Assembly (NCBI GenBank): GCA_016648135.1 | Contig: JADDOH010010097.1 | Coordinates: forward strand, 1-64,000 | DNA from: Agrypnia vestita | Taxonomy: Eukaryota > Arthropoda > Insecta > Trichoptera > Phryganeidae | DNA: 64,000 nt | Direction: 5' to 3' | In this document: positions 31,101 to 38,160 of the stretch, in pieces | How the letters are laid out: the number at the start of each line of letters is the position of its first letter | Numbering within the stretch: the first letter of the stretch is position 1 | Position numbers and translations under genes: made by a program | Notes under the pieces: model-generated | Database searches by the model: none | Told to the model about the DNA's origin: nothing | Seen by the model: only the letters and a program-made list of their open reading frames with translations

Positions 31101-31461
31101 ATGCGTAACATCTTACCATTGGGATCGTGACTGCAAAAATTAATTAATCGGACGTGCACCAGAAAAATATGACAGACATTAGTGTGTGTGTGTGTGATAA
31201 AAAAGGAGTGACCACAATAATTAATTAATTAAGTACCCTGTTTGCATCATTCTCATCTGTGACGTTTGAACCATACTGCCACTCCGCTAGAGCGCCCCTG
31301 TTTCTCCTGTGGGCGTTGGCTTCATCCAACTTCTCCATGTAAGCTGCAGCCTTCAGCTCCTCATCCTCCAGGTCGGAGTCCTTCCCTTTCACCGTCAGGG
31401 GCAGCACCACGGCCAGGATGATGGCTACTAGCACCACGCCTGCTATGACCTTCATGATTGT
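9916..31461 (-). CDS. ACE: Angiotensin-converting enzyme, insect type (peptidase M2), whole gene
   Basis: This gene encodes a secreted zinc dipeptidyl carboxypeptidase that removes C-terminal dipeptides from peptides; insect ACEs are linked to hormone processing, reproduction and development (family knowledge). Eleven coding exons join in frame to 630 residues plus stop, close to other single-domain insect ACEs. Residues 1-23 are a hydrophobic signal sequence; there is no C-terminal membrane segment. Allowing for a constant offset of 5 from human testis ACE up to the last disulfide loop, the key residues are present: Q276, H348, HEMGH 378-382, E406, K506, H508, Y515, Y518, with Y219 and R517 at chloride positions. 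Disulfide pairs are C144-C152, C347-C365 and C533-C551. Candidate N-glycosylation sites are N64, N148, N304 and N322. Exon 7 exists as two alternatives (7a, 7b). The 5' UTR exon and promoter are not located. Confidence 0.97.
10425..10545 (+). mobile_element. SINE-like repeat, family D, copy 1
   Basis: GCGTAAGACAAAGGTCCGTGG is followed by a B-box-like GTTACAATCCAGG and TTCCAGCATTTAATTTTTCAG. The same order occurs at 11311-11418, where the B box is perfect. The A box is not convincing. Confidence 0.55.
10990..11210 (+). repeat. Dispersed repeat, family F, copy 1
   Basis: CCGATAAATCGGCATTTATT, AGGCCT, ACCTCGC and AAAATACCAGTTCTGAGGTA occur in the same order as at 56285-56470. The end near TCTGAGGTAAGTAGC is the best conserved. 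No coding potential; class unknown. Confidence 0.5.
11311..11418 (+). mobile_element. SINE-like repeat, family D, copy 2
   Basis: It matches 10425-10545 through TTTGCGTAAAACAAAGG, a perfect B box GGTTCGAATCC and TTAATTTCATTTATTTATTT, ending in an (AT)n run. Confidence 0.6.
11440..11960. other. GC-richer intronic segment with open frames on both strands
   Basis: This stretch stands out from its AT-rich surroundings and is open on both strands (plus 11451-11702 and 11696-11953; minus 11402-11644 and 11599-11925). None of the translations matches a family I recognise. It may be part of an unrecognised transposon. Confidence 0.35.
13232..13372 (-). CDS. ACE: ACE coding exon 10, residues 517-564
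   Basis: The acceptor TTTTCTAG precedes GTACTACG and the donor is GC|GTGAGT. The exon completes R517 (chloride ligand, R522 of human testis ACE) and supplies Y518 (Y523), then [14 protein letters not shown] and [13 protein letters not shown], which are family hallmarks. C533 and C551 form the last disulfide; the loop between them is six residues longer than in human testis ACE. Confidence 0.95.
13390..16225 (+). mobile_element. LINE-1: non-LTR retrotransposon, 5' truncated and frameshifted
   Basis: The sense strand is opposite to ACE. An endonuclease remnant starts at 13402 ([11 protein letters not shown]), shifts frame near 13503, continues through [10 protein letters not shown] (13562-14587), and shifts again near 14560 into the reverse transcriptase frame 14536-15990. 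RT signatures are [44 protein letters not shown] and the catalytic YADD. The C-terminal connection domain is intact to the stop at 15990. A 3' UTR follows with AATAAAATAAAATAAAAAAT at its end. The RT resembles the CR1/Daphne-like side of the Jockey superfamily; the clade is not settled. At least two frameshifts make it inactive. Confidence 0.9.
16226..16320 (+). repeat. Second LINE-1-like 3' tail
   Basis: TTATTCTGTTAGTGTCTCAT and an A-rich run repeat the end of LINE-1 (TTATCCTGTTAGTGTCTCTA) directly downstream. This suggests an older, very short copy of the same family. Confidence 0.45.
16320..17202. other. ACE intron 9, noncoding part
   Basis: The intron between exons 9 and 10 runs from 17202 to 13373 and begins GTGAGGAATT on the minus strand. 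This part has no recognisable gene. A fragment near 17040-17110 with CTTAGCAAAGAAGCGAACCA resembles the end of repeat family R. Confidence 0.5.
17203..17417 (-). CDS. ACE: ACE coding exon 9, residues 446-517
   Basis: The acceptor is CTTTTTAG before GGCATTG and the donor is GCGAG|GTGAGG. The exon encodes [33 protein letters not shown] and [17 protein letters not shown]506 and Y515 correspond to the carboxylate-binding K511 and Y520 of human testis ACE, H508 to H513, and R484 to the chloride residue R489. F480 replaces a tryptophan found in the human chloride I site. Confidence 0.96.
17418..18216 (-). other. ACE intron 8
   Basis: The intron starts GTAAATTTAG and ends TTTTTAG on the minus strand. 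It is AT-rich and holds no recognised gene or repeat family. Confidence 0.8.
18217..18344 (-). CDS. ACE: ACE coding exon 8, residues 403-445
   Basis: The acceptor GATTTCAG precedes GTTTCC and the donor is AAG|GTAAAT. With the last G of exon 7 it makes [15 protein letters not shown]406 is the third zinc ligand, exactly 24 residues after the second histidine of HEMGH as in human ACE. The rest, [11 protein letters not shown], is the usual helix after the zinc site. Both exon 7a and exon 7b join it in frame. Confidence 0.97.
18420..18960 (+). mobile_element. Degenerate LINE fragment in ACE intron 7
   Basis: Broken plus-strand translation shows [11 protein letters not shown] and [14 protein letters not shown], then a stretch like [11 protein letters not shown], resembling the post-RT region of LINEs that read (K)IQAAEMKFLR and similar. 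It shares phrases with the fragment at 63465-63720. Many stops. Confidence 0.5.
18961..19528 (-). other. ACE intron 7, exon-7b-proximal part
   Basis: The intron from exon 7b begins GTTTGTCTATCC on the minus strand. No gene, hairpin or repeat is obvious here. It would be the place to look for splicing-control elements selecting exon 7a or 7b. Confidence 0.6.
19529..19653 (-). CDS. ACE: ACE alternative catalytic exon 7b, residues 361-403
   Basis: The acceptor TTCTTCTTTTCAAG has a strong pyrimidine tract; the donor is CCAG|GTTTGT. The 125-nt exon enters with the G completing R361 and leaves with one nt of G403, exactly like exon 7a. It encodes [15 protein letters not shown], the zinc site [14 protein letters not shown] and [12 protein letters not shown]. 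No stop or frameshift is present. It differs from 7a at V367A, V368I, N370A, Q372D, Y386F, K390R, H391N, Q392L, A394T, K397M and E398D. All zinc and catalytic residues are kept, so it should give an active isoform. A decayed duplicate is less likely given intact splice sites and frame. Confidence 0.85.
19654..19705 (-). other. 52-nt spacer between exons 7a and 7b
   Basis: On the minus strand it starts GTGATTAGG and ends TTCTTCTTTTCAAG. It is shorter than nearly all insect introns, so splicing 7a to 7b across it should be sterically poor. This is a known way to enforce mutually exclusive exon choice. Confidence 0.8.
19706..19830 (-). CDS. ACE: ACE catalytic exon 7a, residues 361-403
   Basis: The acceptor ATTAATTTAAG precedes GATAAAGC; the donor is CCAG|GTGATT. 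The pyrimidine tract is weaker than that of 7b. The exon encodes [29 protein letters not shown] and [13 protein letters not shown]378, E379 and H382 form the zinc/catalytic motif. C365 pairs with C347 of exon 6. EGANP before GFHEA is the common family wording, so I take 7a as the reference form, although either could be the major one. Confidence 0.95.
19831..20572 (-). other. ACE intron 6
   Basis: It starts GTAACATGAG and ends ATTTAAG (to exon 7a) on the minus strand. It is AT-rich; open frames at 20119-20512 have no family similarity. No repeat copy was recognised. Confidence 0.7.
20573..20745 (-). CDS. ACE: ACE coding exon 6, residues 304-361
   Basis: The acceptor is GTTTTTCAG before AACTACACAG and the donor TTCAG|GTAACA. 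It encodes [30 protein letters not shown] and [15 protein letters not shown]348 matches H353 of human testis ACE, which binds substrate backbone; A349 and A351 follow as in the CHASA motif. N304 and N322 are candidate glycosylation sites. C347 pairs with C365 in exon 7. Confidence 0.97.
20850..21320 (+). mobile_element. Degenerate LINE-like fragment in ACE intron 5
   Basis: Plus-strand pieces such as [19 protein letters not shown], with downstream broken frames, resemble post-RT regions of the LINE families in this window. Frames are interrupted and no RT motif is left. Confidence 0.3.
21648..21745 (-). CDS. ACE: ACE coding exon 5, residues 271-303
   Basis: The acceptor TTTTGGCAG precedes GTAATGTC and the donor is CAG|GTTTGA. 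It encodes [14 protein letters not shown] and [18 protein letters not shown]276 aligns with Q281 of human testis ACE, which holds the substrate C-terminal carboxylate, and WAQDW is a family hallmark. Confidence 0.96.
21850..22050 (+). repeat. Terminal-inverted-repeat MITE family T, partial copy
   Basis: TATGTGGGGTACAAAAACAA followed by GGCAACAATATCC is the left end of the family best seen at 60058-60316. The expected right inverted repeat is not found, so it is one-ended or badly decayed. Confidence 0.5.
22051..23006. other. ACE intron 4, noncoding part with a perfect hairpin
   Basis: AT-rich sequence with no gene. The only notable structure is the 25-bp stem-loop listed at 22617-22671. Confidence 0.6.
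22617..22671. repeat. Perfect 25-bp inverted repeat with 5-nt loop
   Basis: The left arm begins AAGTGTGAGCTAACTTGTGC and ends AAGAC; the right arm is its exact complement in reverse, separated by CATGT. No mismatch is present. Confidence 0.95.
23007..26008 (-). mobile_element. LINE-2: non-LTR retrotransposon body with intact ORF
   Basis: The element reads on the same strand as ACE, within intron 4. It ends at an AAAT-type tail (plus 23007-23033). Its ORF (23598 to about 25998) starts inside the endonuclease at [17 protein letters not shown] and runs uninterrupted through the [60 protein letters not shown] and catalytic FADD. A C-terminal domain follows to the stop at 23598. The upstream endonuclease part is missing in this orientation. 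The RT is related to that of LINE-1. The absence of stops over 2.4 kb suggests recent insertion. Confidence 0.92.
23114..23543. repeat. Five tandem 86-bp repeats in the LINE-2 3' region
   Basis: Copies start at 23114, 23200, 23286, 23372 and 23458, each beginning AGAAATATGTC(A/G)GTAATG. They differ by only a few substitutions. They lie between the ORF stop at 23598 and the AAAT tail. Confidence 0.95.
26009..26130 (+). mobile_element. Probable inverted 5' segment of LINE-2
   Basis: Directly beyond the point where the minus-strand ORF loses its endonuclease start, the plus strand reads [19 protein letters not shown], which resembles the beginning of a LINE endonuclease domain (NxRS near the N-terminus). 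Opposed orientation at the 5' end is the signature of twin priming. The outer border is uncertain; exon 4 of ACE ends at 26209. Confidence 0.45.
26209..26400 (-). CDS. ACE: ACE coding exon 4, residues 207-271
   Basis: The acceptor CGTTTTCAG precedes ACTTCACCG; the donor is TTAG|GTGAGT. It encodes [38 protein letters not shown] and [18 protein letters not shown]219 aligns with the chloride residue Y224 of human testis ACE. The LHAYVR-like and GPIPAHLLG blocks are family hallmarks. The codon for N207 is split with exon 3. Confidence 0.97.
26401..26784 (-). other. ACE intron 3
   Basis: It starts GTAAGTAGC and ends GTTTTCAG on the minus strand, 384 nt, AT-rich, no feature recognised. Confidence 0.9.
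26785..26928 (-). CDS. ACE: ACE coding exon 3, residues 159-207
   Basis: The acceptor TTATTTCAG precedes AGGTCACTG and the donor is AATA|GTAAGT. It encodes [38 protein letters not shown] and [10 protein letters not shown], the conserved lid-proximal helices of M2 peptidases. The frame reads SK-stop past the donor, which supports the splice assignment. Confidence 0.96.
27900..28070 (+). mobile_element. tRNA-derived SINE, family A, copy 2
   Basis: CCTCGTAGCCCAGTGAG (A box) and GGTTCGATTCC (perfect B box) are followed by the family body and an A-rich end. It is the best preserved copy in the window and is antisense to ACE. Confidence 0.8.
28165..28291 (+). repeat. Dispersed repeat, family C, copy 4 (internally deleted)
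   Basis: It begins GGAATTGGTGAAGTGATCAC and ends AATCTATAATTTATCTTA like other copies, but lacks the middle section with GCCACC and ACTTCCATACACG. It ends 18 bp past the exon 2 donor. Confidence 0.6.
28310..28565 (-). CDS. ACE: ACE coding exon 2, residues 74-159
   Basis: The acceptor AAAATTACAG precedes ATCCAAGTG and the donor is CCAG|GTAATG. It encodes [36 protein letters not shown] and [16 protein letters not shown], then [13 protein letters not shown]144 and C152 form the first family disulfide, and N148 is a glycosylation candidate between them. The exon is in phase 0 with exon 1. Confidence 0.96.
28775..28870 (-). repeat. Inverted arm, left of LINE-3, with hammerhead-like motif c
   Basis: Its reverse complement matches 30208-30305 over almost the whole length, including CCTACATGTTTCG and ATTATTTGTATAAATCTA. 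At 28842-28868 the minus strand reads CTGACGA, arms GGAAA/TTTCC around GGTA, then CGAAAC with the C shared. Confidence 0.85.
28876..30205 (+). mobile_element. LINE-3: 5'-truncated non-LTR element, CR1/L2-like
   Basis: The RT fragment starts at [19 protein letters not shown] and shows [14 protein letters not shown], catalytic YADD (followed by a disrupted tract) and [12 protein letters not shown]. After a nested insertion (29495-29649) it continues [29 protein letters not shown] and ends [19 protein letters not shown] at 30143. The 3' end GGCGCTATATAAATTAACAT is typical of L2/CR1-like LINEs. It is antisense to ACE and dead: frameshift near 29400, a stop near the insertion. Confidence 0.9.
29495..29649 (-). 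mobile_element. 155-bp nested insertion with 12-bp target duplication
   Basis: CTGGTTTCTATT occurs at 29483-29494 and 29650-29661, and removing the insert restores the LINE-3 reading order. The insert has no ORF. On its minus strand at 29529-29557 it carries CTGACGA, a stem with GAGA/TCTC arms, and CGAAAC. Duplication length fits a retrotransposed or Penelope-type insertion better than a cut-and-paste MITE. Confidence 0.8.
30208..30305 (+). repeat. Inverted arm, right of LINE-3, with hammerhead-like motif d
   Basis: It is the reverse complement of 28775-28870 with few differences. The motif at 30210-30236 reads TTGACGA, arms GGAAA/TTTTC, CGAAAC; the first core C is T here. Confidence 0.85.
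31237..31461 (-). CDS. ACE: ACE coding exon 1 with start codon, residues 1-73
   Basis: An acceptor TATTTTCAG precedes ACAATC and the ATG at 31455, so a noncoding 5' exon must lie upstream. The first 23 residues, starting [20 protein letters not shown], form a signal peptide. [16 protein letters not shown] and [20 protein letters not shown] follow, the standard ACE N-terminal block. N64 is a glycosylation candidate. Upstream in-frame methionine at 31518 lies beyond the acceptor and is intronic. The donor is AACAGG|GTACTT. Confidence 0.95.
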
Positions 31462-31869
31462 CTGAAAATATAAGCAGCCATTACTATCCTGCTGATACGT
31501 CACCCGAATTAATGACATGATCAGAAAAAATAATTTTTGGATAAAAAAATATATTTTAGGTGACGGTGTGTGACGAGACAGCCAAATGGAAATATGTAGC
31601 GGCCGACCTCGAAGATGAGGTTCCCAACACTAGAGGTGTACCAGTCGAGAGGTTTACCATTCCGCCACTAGGCTCGTACCTGCGATATTCCATCGGCGAT
31701 CATTGTACCGTTCAAAAGCAATATTCCTGTTAACCATTTTATCTTTACTATATTCAATAAACCTGAGTACCTAACAATGAGTATTATTTAACTACCATAC
31801 ATATATTACTGGCTTAAACACGTTCACACTAATAGAATTAAGATCTATATTATGGCTGTTCGACATATT
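31462..31869. other. Upstream of ACE coding exon 1; tRNA-like remnant
   Basis: No 5' UTR exon could be identified. On the minus strand near 31590-31680 GAGCCTAGTGGCGGAATGG resembles a SINE A box, but no good B box follows. Confidence 0.4.
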
Positions 31870-33270
31870 TAGAATGGAATGCGGGAATTACAGGGCAATC
31901 AGCCTTTTGAGGTCGGTTGGCAAACTTTATGGAAGAATTTTGATAGAAAGAGTAAGGTCGATGACGAAAGAAAAGGTATAGGACCTGCAAGGGGCCTTGT
32001 GGGTGGAAGATGATGCATGGATCAGATATTCTCTCAACGAGTGTTAACGGAAAAGTTTTTAGCGAAAAACCAATAACTTTTCTGTGCATTTGTATATCTG
32101 CTAAAGGCTTATGAAAGAGGAAGATTATGAAAGGTACTCTCTGGTTACAAGGTGAACAGTAAACTTATACACGCAGTTGCATCCCTTTACGAGATGAGTA
32201 CTGCGTGTGTAAGAATCAATGGATCATTCACACCATGGTTTGATATAACAAAAGGTGTCAAACAGGGTTGCGTAATGTCTCCATGGCTGTTCAACTTGTA
32301 TATGGATAATTGTGTGAAAGAACTGGAATGTGTGAATGTAGGAGCGAAAATGAGTAATTTGATTGTATGCTGTTTACTGTACGCGGTTTTTATTTTTTTT
32401 TATTTTGGGGAAAATTAACAGCAAAACAACAATCTTAAAAATATGAAATAATGATGTAGTATTAATGGCAAATAGCGAACAAGACTTACAAAGTCTAGTA
32501 AGCAGGATGTATGATATATGCAAGGAAAGTGACCTTATTATGAATGTAAAGAAGTCAAAAGTGATGGTATTCGAGAAGGAGGAAAGTAAGACAACGTGTG
32601 AAATAATAGTAGGCAATGAATGTTTGGAACAAATACTGTACTTGGGATTTGTACTTATACTTATTTGTATTGTGCACTTAGGAAGTATGTTCGATAGAAG
32701 AGGGAATGTTGAGAAAGATATAGAGAGGAGAGTGACTGCCGGGAATAGGGTGAACGGTGCTTTGAATGCAATAATTTCTTATAGAAATATGTTTACCGAG
32801 GCAAAACTAGAGTTCTGGTACCTACACTAAAGTATGGAAGTGAAGCCTGGAGCAGAGCAGAAGAGGAACGAAAGTAGATTGAATGCAGTGGAGATGAGAT
32901 CCCTTAGACGTATGTATGGAAAATCCATGTATGATAGAGTAAAGAATGAAGATATTAGGAATGAATGTAAAGCTGATCGTAGCATAATACATAGAATAAA
33001 AAATGGGTCGCTCAGGTGGTTTGGGTATGTTGTGCGAATGAATGAGGAAAGAATGGTAAGAAAGATATATAATGCAAGTGTTGACGGCGCCAGAAAGAGA
33101 GAGCGAACACGGAAGACGTGGCATGACCAGATTAACCAGATACTGGAATATGGTCGTGTTAGAAGCCTGAACAACCGTCGAGCTTGCATGCGAAGATGTA
33201 TGAATGTAGACGAAGCGAAAGTTGTATGTCAGGACAGAAGAGTATGGCGCTCTATGGTAAGTTAGTTAGT
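31870..33270 (+). mobile_element. LINE-4: degenerate non-LTR retrotransposon
   Basis: The plus strand encodes, with frameshifts, NYRAISLLRSVGKLYGRIL, then YEMSTACVRINGSFTPWF, GVKQGCVMSPWLFNLYMD and a damaged catalytic site (LLYA at about 32374 followed by a break). Downstream NVKKSKVMVFEKEESK, GSMFDRRGNVEKDIERRV and LRWFGYVVRMNEERMVRKIY lead to RRACMRRCMNVDEAK. It ends near a (GTTA)n run at 33258-33275. It is the longest member of the family also seen at 6577 and 9340. The clade was not determined. Confidence 0.88.
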
Positions 33271-33275
33271 TAGTT

Positions 33276-33697
33276 AGACATATTTAGGTATAGAAACCGT
33301 GTGGATATATGGATATTCAACTCTTGACATTTCAGCAGTTTTTTATCTGCGTCTTTAGAAGAATGTTTTCTCGCCGCTGGGGTCAAAGACGTTCGAAGAC
33401 ACTGTGGTATATATAGAATCAAATCTCCGCATACATAATATATCCGCTTTGTTACAATATCATATGTTCACATTTTTACACATGCCACACATTGTGTACT
33501 GGAAGACTCTACCGGTCGGGTGAGAATTTTTGCTTACACATTATCGTATTGGAGATCTCCAATCTTCAGATGTATATATAATATAATGTAGACACTTATT
33601 CTTTTAAAGTACTTTGAGTAAACAGCTATTTATTAAAAAACAGTGGTCGGCACCGTTTCTTGGCGCCCGCCCTGGAGATCCACGCAAATCGTAAATT
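33276..33697. other. Noncoding stretch, nothing recognised
   Basis: AT-rich sequence between LINE-4 and the hAT element without assignable features. Confidence 0.4.
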
Positions 33698-33705
33698 GTA
33701 CTGAC

Positions 33706-34342
33706 TAGTGATGTGACGAATGTTGAATTTTTCACATTCGCGAATGCGAATGTTTAACTCCAGTATTCGCGAATGCGAATGTTGACTTTTCAAATAAAGC
33801 GGGCGCAAAATTTTTGACATTTCACGTCAGCCATGTTTAAACCGAACATAGTCTTGCCGATACAGGTTGAATGGACGAAGTCAGTCACGAAAAGTTCATT
33901 CAAAAAGTTTTTATTTTTATTTGAGGTTAGTTTAGTATTATTGTAGTTGTCAAATTTAACTGAAATTGTGAAATGCAAATCGTGTGATAAAAAATACTCG
34001 CGCAAAGGAAGGACCATTAGTGCTATGCGAAATCAACTTATTTTGCTTTTTGAATTTACGTGTGATTTTGTTAATATTTTAATTAGACTAACAAGAATAA
34101 AAGTTAAAGGAATTCTAATTTAATTGCCTACCTCAAGACTGTTCCATAATCATTTTTTTATTCAAATATATATAAATAAAAAAATATAGATCTTATCACT
34201 TGTAGTATGATTCTATATCGATATATAATTTCGTTTTCGTTTGCCAAATACATTCGCCAAACATTCGCATCGTTTTTTGCGAATAGGAACGCGAATGCCA
34301 ATGTCAAAAATTATGCGAATACGAATATTCGTTACATCACTA
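33706..34342 (+). mobile_element. Nonautonomous hAT element with 8-bp target duplication
   Basis: The ends are TAGTGATGTGACGAATG and, inverted, CATTC-type sequence ending TTACATCACTA; flanks are GTACTGAC (33698-33705) and GTACAGAC (34343-34350), an 8-bp duplication with one mismatch. An inner plus-strand piece encodes VKCKSCDKKYSRKGRTISAM, a BED zinc finger typical of hAT transposases. The catalytic domain is absent. Confidence 0.88.
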
Positions 34343-34439
34343 GTACAGACCTATTTCTTACTGCTACCGTGAATTCAAAACATATTTACACAAACGAATA
34401 CATATGTTTATTCATGATAGCACTATTCATGATAATATG

Positions 34440-34860
34440 ATCATTTAGATTCTCGGCTTTCTTCAGTCTTAAGTATGCATAAGAAATAACAATTCTGCAA
34501 CAACCCTAAATGCACTAGACACAAACGGATGAAAACAAGCGAAACAACGCATTAATGTATTGAATTTCATTATTAGTATATATATTAAGTAATTTACTAT
34601 TTCTAGTTATTCATTTAAATTCCATGTACATTCATTTAAGTTATTAATAGCCCGGGAATAGAACGACGCTGCACTAGAAAAGCTTTCTTCTTCAAATTAG
34701 CTTTGTGGTACAGTTTTTATAAATAAGATTATTACTGAATGAAAATATTAATTGAGTACATTCATTGTCCTGAAAAAGAGAGCATCGCTCCCGAAACATG
34801 TTGAAATTCTAAAACAAAAATTGAAGTTTAAATAAACATATTTATAAAAAAAAAAATTAA
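34440..34860 (+). repeat. Poly(A)-ended repeat with hammerhead-like motif j
   Basis: The stretch ends AATAAACATATTTAT and an A11 tract near 34848-34858. At 34770-34797 it reads CTGAAAA, a stem with GAGC/GCTC arms, then CGAAAC; the core is off at two positions. No ORF. Confidence 0.4.
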
Positions 34861-35446
34861 AACAATCCCGATAAGACAACTGTAAAACCGCAGACCACCA
34901 AAATATATAGACATGAATTAACGTAAATCTCTACCTGTATTTTGTTCTTGTATTACCAATTATCTACCGAAACTACTGTATTACCTGCTATCTGCCGAAA
35001 CCCTAACTCAAATGTCATAATATCCAAACCTTCTTACCTACTATAAGTAAATCTACAGAAAATATTTCAGGTTTGATTCTTTGATGCTTGTATGTCTGGC
35101 GGTCATTGACACCTACTCTATAGTAACTTAATAAAAACTACAAGATTTTGTAGGAAAAAACATGTTCTTTTATCACTCTAATACAACCAAACCAGAAATC
35201 GGCCTCAAAACGGTAAATATAACTGGTTTGATATATTCAGTATCTAAGATCTTAGTCTAAGATCGAGATAACATCCCAATAACAATTTCTCTCAAAACAT
35301 GTTCACACATGAAATGTCTTGATAAAAATGGCGTCTTCTATGTATAATTTTTTTAACAAACGAATTAGATTTCGCATTACAATTAGGAAGAGGAAGCTTT
35401 ATAATTTGGAGTAGGAAGCATTATAATTAGGAGTAGTAAGAAAAGG

Positions 35447-35640
35447 AGTAGCTTGATGGTCTAGTGGTAGACTGGCCTTGTAATCTGTTGTTGGAATCGT
35501 TAGTGGTCGGTGGTTTGAGCCTCGTTCCAGAAGATCACTAAGTAAATCCTATTTTCGTAGTGAAGGCGTTTCAATTACATTAAAAATATTAAGAATTAAG
35601 AAAGATGTTTTACATGTATTACATGTACATCTCTATTTTT
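35447..35640 (+). mobile_element. tRNA-derived SINE, family B, copy 3
   Basis: The A box TGGTCTAGTGGTAGACTGG is very tRNA-like; the B box GGTTTGAGCC is one base off. The body ATCCTATTTTCGTAGTGAAGG follows the order of copies 1 and 2 and it ends ACATCTCTATTTTTTT. Confidence 0.7.
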
Positions 35641-36954
35641 TTGTCAATACAATACAGACAGCTATCCGCTTTATAAGCAAAATTAAATAAAGTTGAATCT
35701 AAATATATATATATATCCAATATTCAAGTCTTTTTTCACCGTGCCACCGCCAGTTTTGTAGAATAATTCTGAATTCATATAAAAAAAATATTTATAATTT
35801 GTATTTTCGGCCATAAATAATTATAAACGAGAATTTGATTTGATATTTTAATCGCTATATCAGCGGTCAAAAGCGTAGCAGTTCAATTATACAACACGAA
35901 CATCACAGAACGTAACAGGTCAATTACATAAACCACAAACTCGATAAAAATAACTGAACGAGAAATAATCAATGGGTTCTGCAGACTCTATGCTGTTTTA
36001 AATTTGACACACAACATCATCATTGATACCCAGAGGTAGGCCAAGGAAAAGGTGGGTTGACTGTTTGGATCAGGACCAAAGCGCAACGGAAACTTCCGGA
36101 AAATTGGGAAGAAAATAATATTTAGGATTGAAATACTTTATACAAACATTTAAAATTATAAAAAATATGCAAACTTAAGGATATCATTTGTTGCAAAGAT
36201 GTTTTTCATTATTTTGTAAATGAAATTTCTGACGCACTGCGTAATTTATAAAAATTGGATTTCTCGATCCTTCTGGATATTCACGTATTCGAGGGCTTTT
36301 AGAACTATTATTTTAAATGGCTCATTGATTAAAATTAAACACGTATTTAGGTAGCCTTTAAAGATGATGACGTTTCCTAGTATCTGCAGTATATTTGACC
36401 GGGAGGAAAATTATGTCGAAAACAATTTCTAAGAAATTCAGCGTCTTAGATGAAACTCGCACATAAAGGCCGCTTCGCAGTAATCAGCCACCATCTTAAT
36501 TGGCCTGTTTGGTAAGCACCGCGTCTCAGTGCGGACCATCTATCGTCATTACGGTATGTTTAAGACTTCGTCGTTAGTGAAATACATCGCAACCACAAGA
36601 GCCTTGTGATAATGGAAGTTTTTTCATCAAGTGCTAATGTATTCATTGTTTGTGCCAAGTTGAACACTTTCCATTACAGATGTTCAATACCTTGTATTTT
36701 GCGAGGCCAAGTGTTGGACATAATTTGAAAATTTGGCCTTTTTCTGCTTAAGGGGTTACAGCACCCTAGGATGCAGAAATTTGGATAGAAATTCGCTGAT
36801 TTTTTCAAGGATTTATTTTTTGGCACTTATTAAGAAGGTACATTGAACTATTGTTTTATTGGAAAATTGGGAGCAATGTACCCATACATAACAACAAAAT
36901 TATAATCCATGAACAAAAATGTAATACGAACTGTTAACTACCTAATAATATGTG
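35641..36954. other. Noncoding stretch, nothing recognised
   Basis: AT-rich with short open frames only. No repeat family matched within the window. Confidence 0.4.
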
Positions 36955-37500
36955 TATATTAATCAACTCCTCCTCCGAAACAAAATACCTTGGTGTGATC
37001 ATTGATCAACACCTAAAGTGGAATAGACACATTGTAGAGCTTGTAAAAAGTATAAGGAAATATATCTAAATATTTGTTAGACATTTTAAGTACAAAAATT
37101 ATTAAAAATTTGTATTACGCCATTGTTCACTCTCTGCTCATACACGGTGTTATCGGATGGGGAGGTCCTTATAAAAAAAATGTAAACTCAGTAAAAATAT
37201 CACGAAGGATCACTATTAAAGCAATACTGAAAAAAATCTACCTTTCAAACAAAAGATCTTTTTGAATTGTTTCCAGTGCCAAACGTGGTTGATATTTTCA
37301 AGCAAATTTCTGTATTGAAAATATGCGAAGAAAAAACCTAAAAAAAACCAATTCATAATGCCTAAATTTAAAACAACCCAAAGGCAGAACCATTATATTT
37401 ACAAAGCCATTAACTACTGCAATAATTTACCTATCGAGATACGCCGCATCAGTAACATTTCAGATCAAATAAAAAATAAATAAAAACTTTCCTAAAATCA
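36955..37500 (+). mobile_element. Degenerate LINE fragment (post-RT region)
   Basis: Broken frames read SSETKYLGVIIDQHLKWNRH, NLYYAIVHSLLIHGVIGWGG and, near the end, YKAINYCNNLPIEIRRIS. This order (YLGV.ID..L.W..H, then a YG/GWGG block, then a NxLP block) is common behind the RT of LINEs. No RT motif remains. Confidence 0.7.
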
Positions 37501-37634
37501 AACTTAAACTCATAAATCATAAACCTATAGCTATTTTCAAAATACTTCAATACTGCACTATCAAATTATTTTTTATTACCGTATTATAATGATTCACATG
37601 TGTACCTACCTAAACAGGGATATTTGGAAAACAT

Positions 37635-38160
37635 TAATAACCTCGCAGGTCTATACTCCTGCTTTAATTATGAGTCGAATATGTTGAAGCTATCATGGCC
37701 TAATATCAATAGTTATGGAGATATGCGACATCAAAGTTAGCAATTTTTTTCAATATTTCTGACTTATTTTTTGTAATACGTTAGACTATCATTACCGTAA
37801 CTTATATCGATTACAAAAATTCATTTGTTTCAATGCAAGTAAAATAAAATGATAAAAACCCTGAAAATTTTCCAATTAGAATGTTTTCTTATTGGAATTC
37901 GAAGGTTTTAATTTTTTTATTTGACTTGTATTAAAGGGAATGATTTTTTCATATTCGATATAGGTTACTATAATGATAGTCCAACGTTTTACAAAAAAAT
38001 AAGTCAGAAATATTGAAAAAAATGTAAACTCTGATGTTGCATATCTCTGTAACTATTGATATAGATTAGGTCATGGCTTGCTTGAACATTTTCGACTCAA
38101 ATTAAATTAAATTAAATCGATTAAAGCAGAAATATTGGCCTGCGAGGTTATTTATATTTT
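37635..38160. repeat. Large palindromic foldback element, family P, full copy
   Basis: The left arm from AACCTCGCAGG (about 37637) is mirrored by the right arm ending CCTGCGAGGTT near 38150. Matching blocks include ATCAATAGTTATGGAGATATG, TTCAATATTTCTGACTTATT and GACTATCATTA; the centre is near 37895. Each arm is about 250 bp. There is no ORF. Half copies occur at about 38890-39100 and 59840-59985. Confidence 0.85.

Larger units (their letters stand above)
28566..31236 (-). other. ACE intron 1 of the coding region
   Basis: It starts GTACTTAATT and ends AATTACAG on the minus strand. It contains LINE-3 between inverted arms. The rest, including 30306-31236, has no recognised gene; short open frames there are without similarity. 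A (GT)n stretch lies near 31182-31196. Confidence 0.85.

Noticed and set aside
31456..31518. Upstream in-frame methionine giving a 21-residue longer ACE start
   Set aside because: An acceptor TATTTTCAG lies between it and the MKVIAG start, and the MKVIAG start alone gives a proper signal peptide.
33790..34017. Minus-strand open frame in the hAT element
   Set aside because: The plus strand carries the BED zinc finger; the minus frame is its shadow.
35456..35535. Possible tRNA gene (TGGTCTAGTGGTAG head)
   Set aside because: No acceptor stem closes, the B box is imperfect, and the sequence continues into the SINE family B body.
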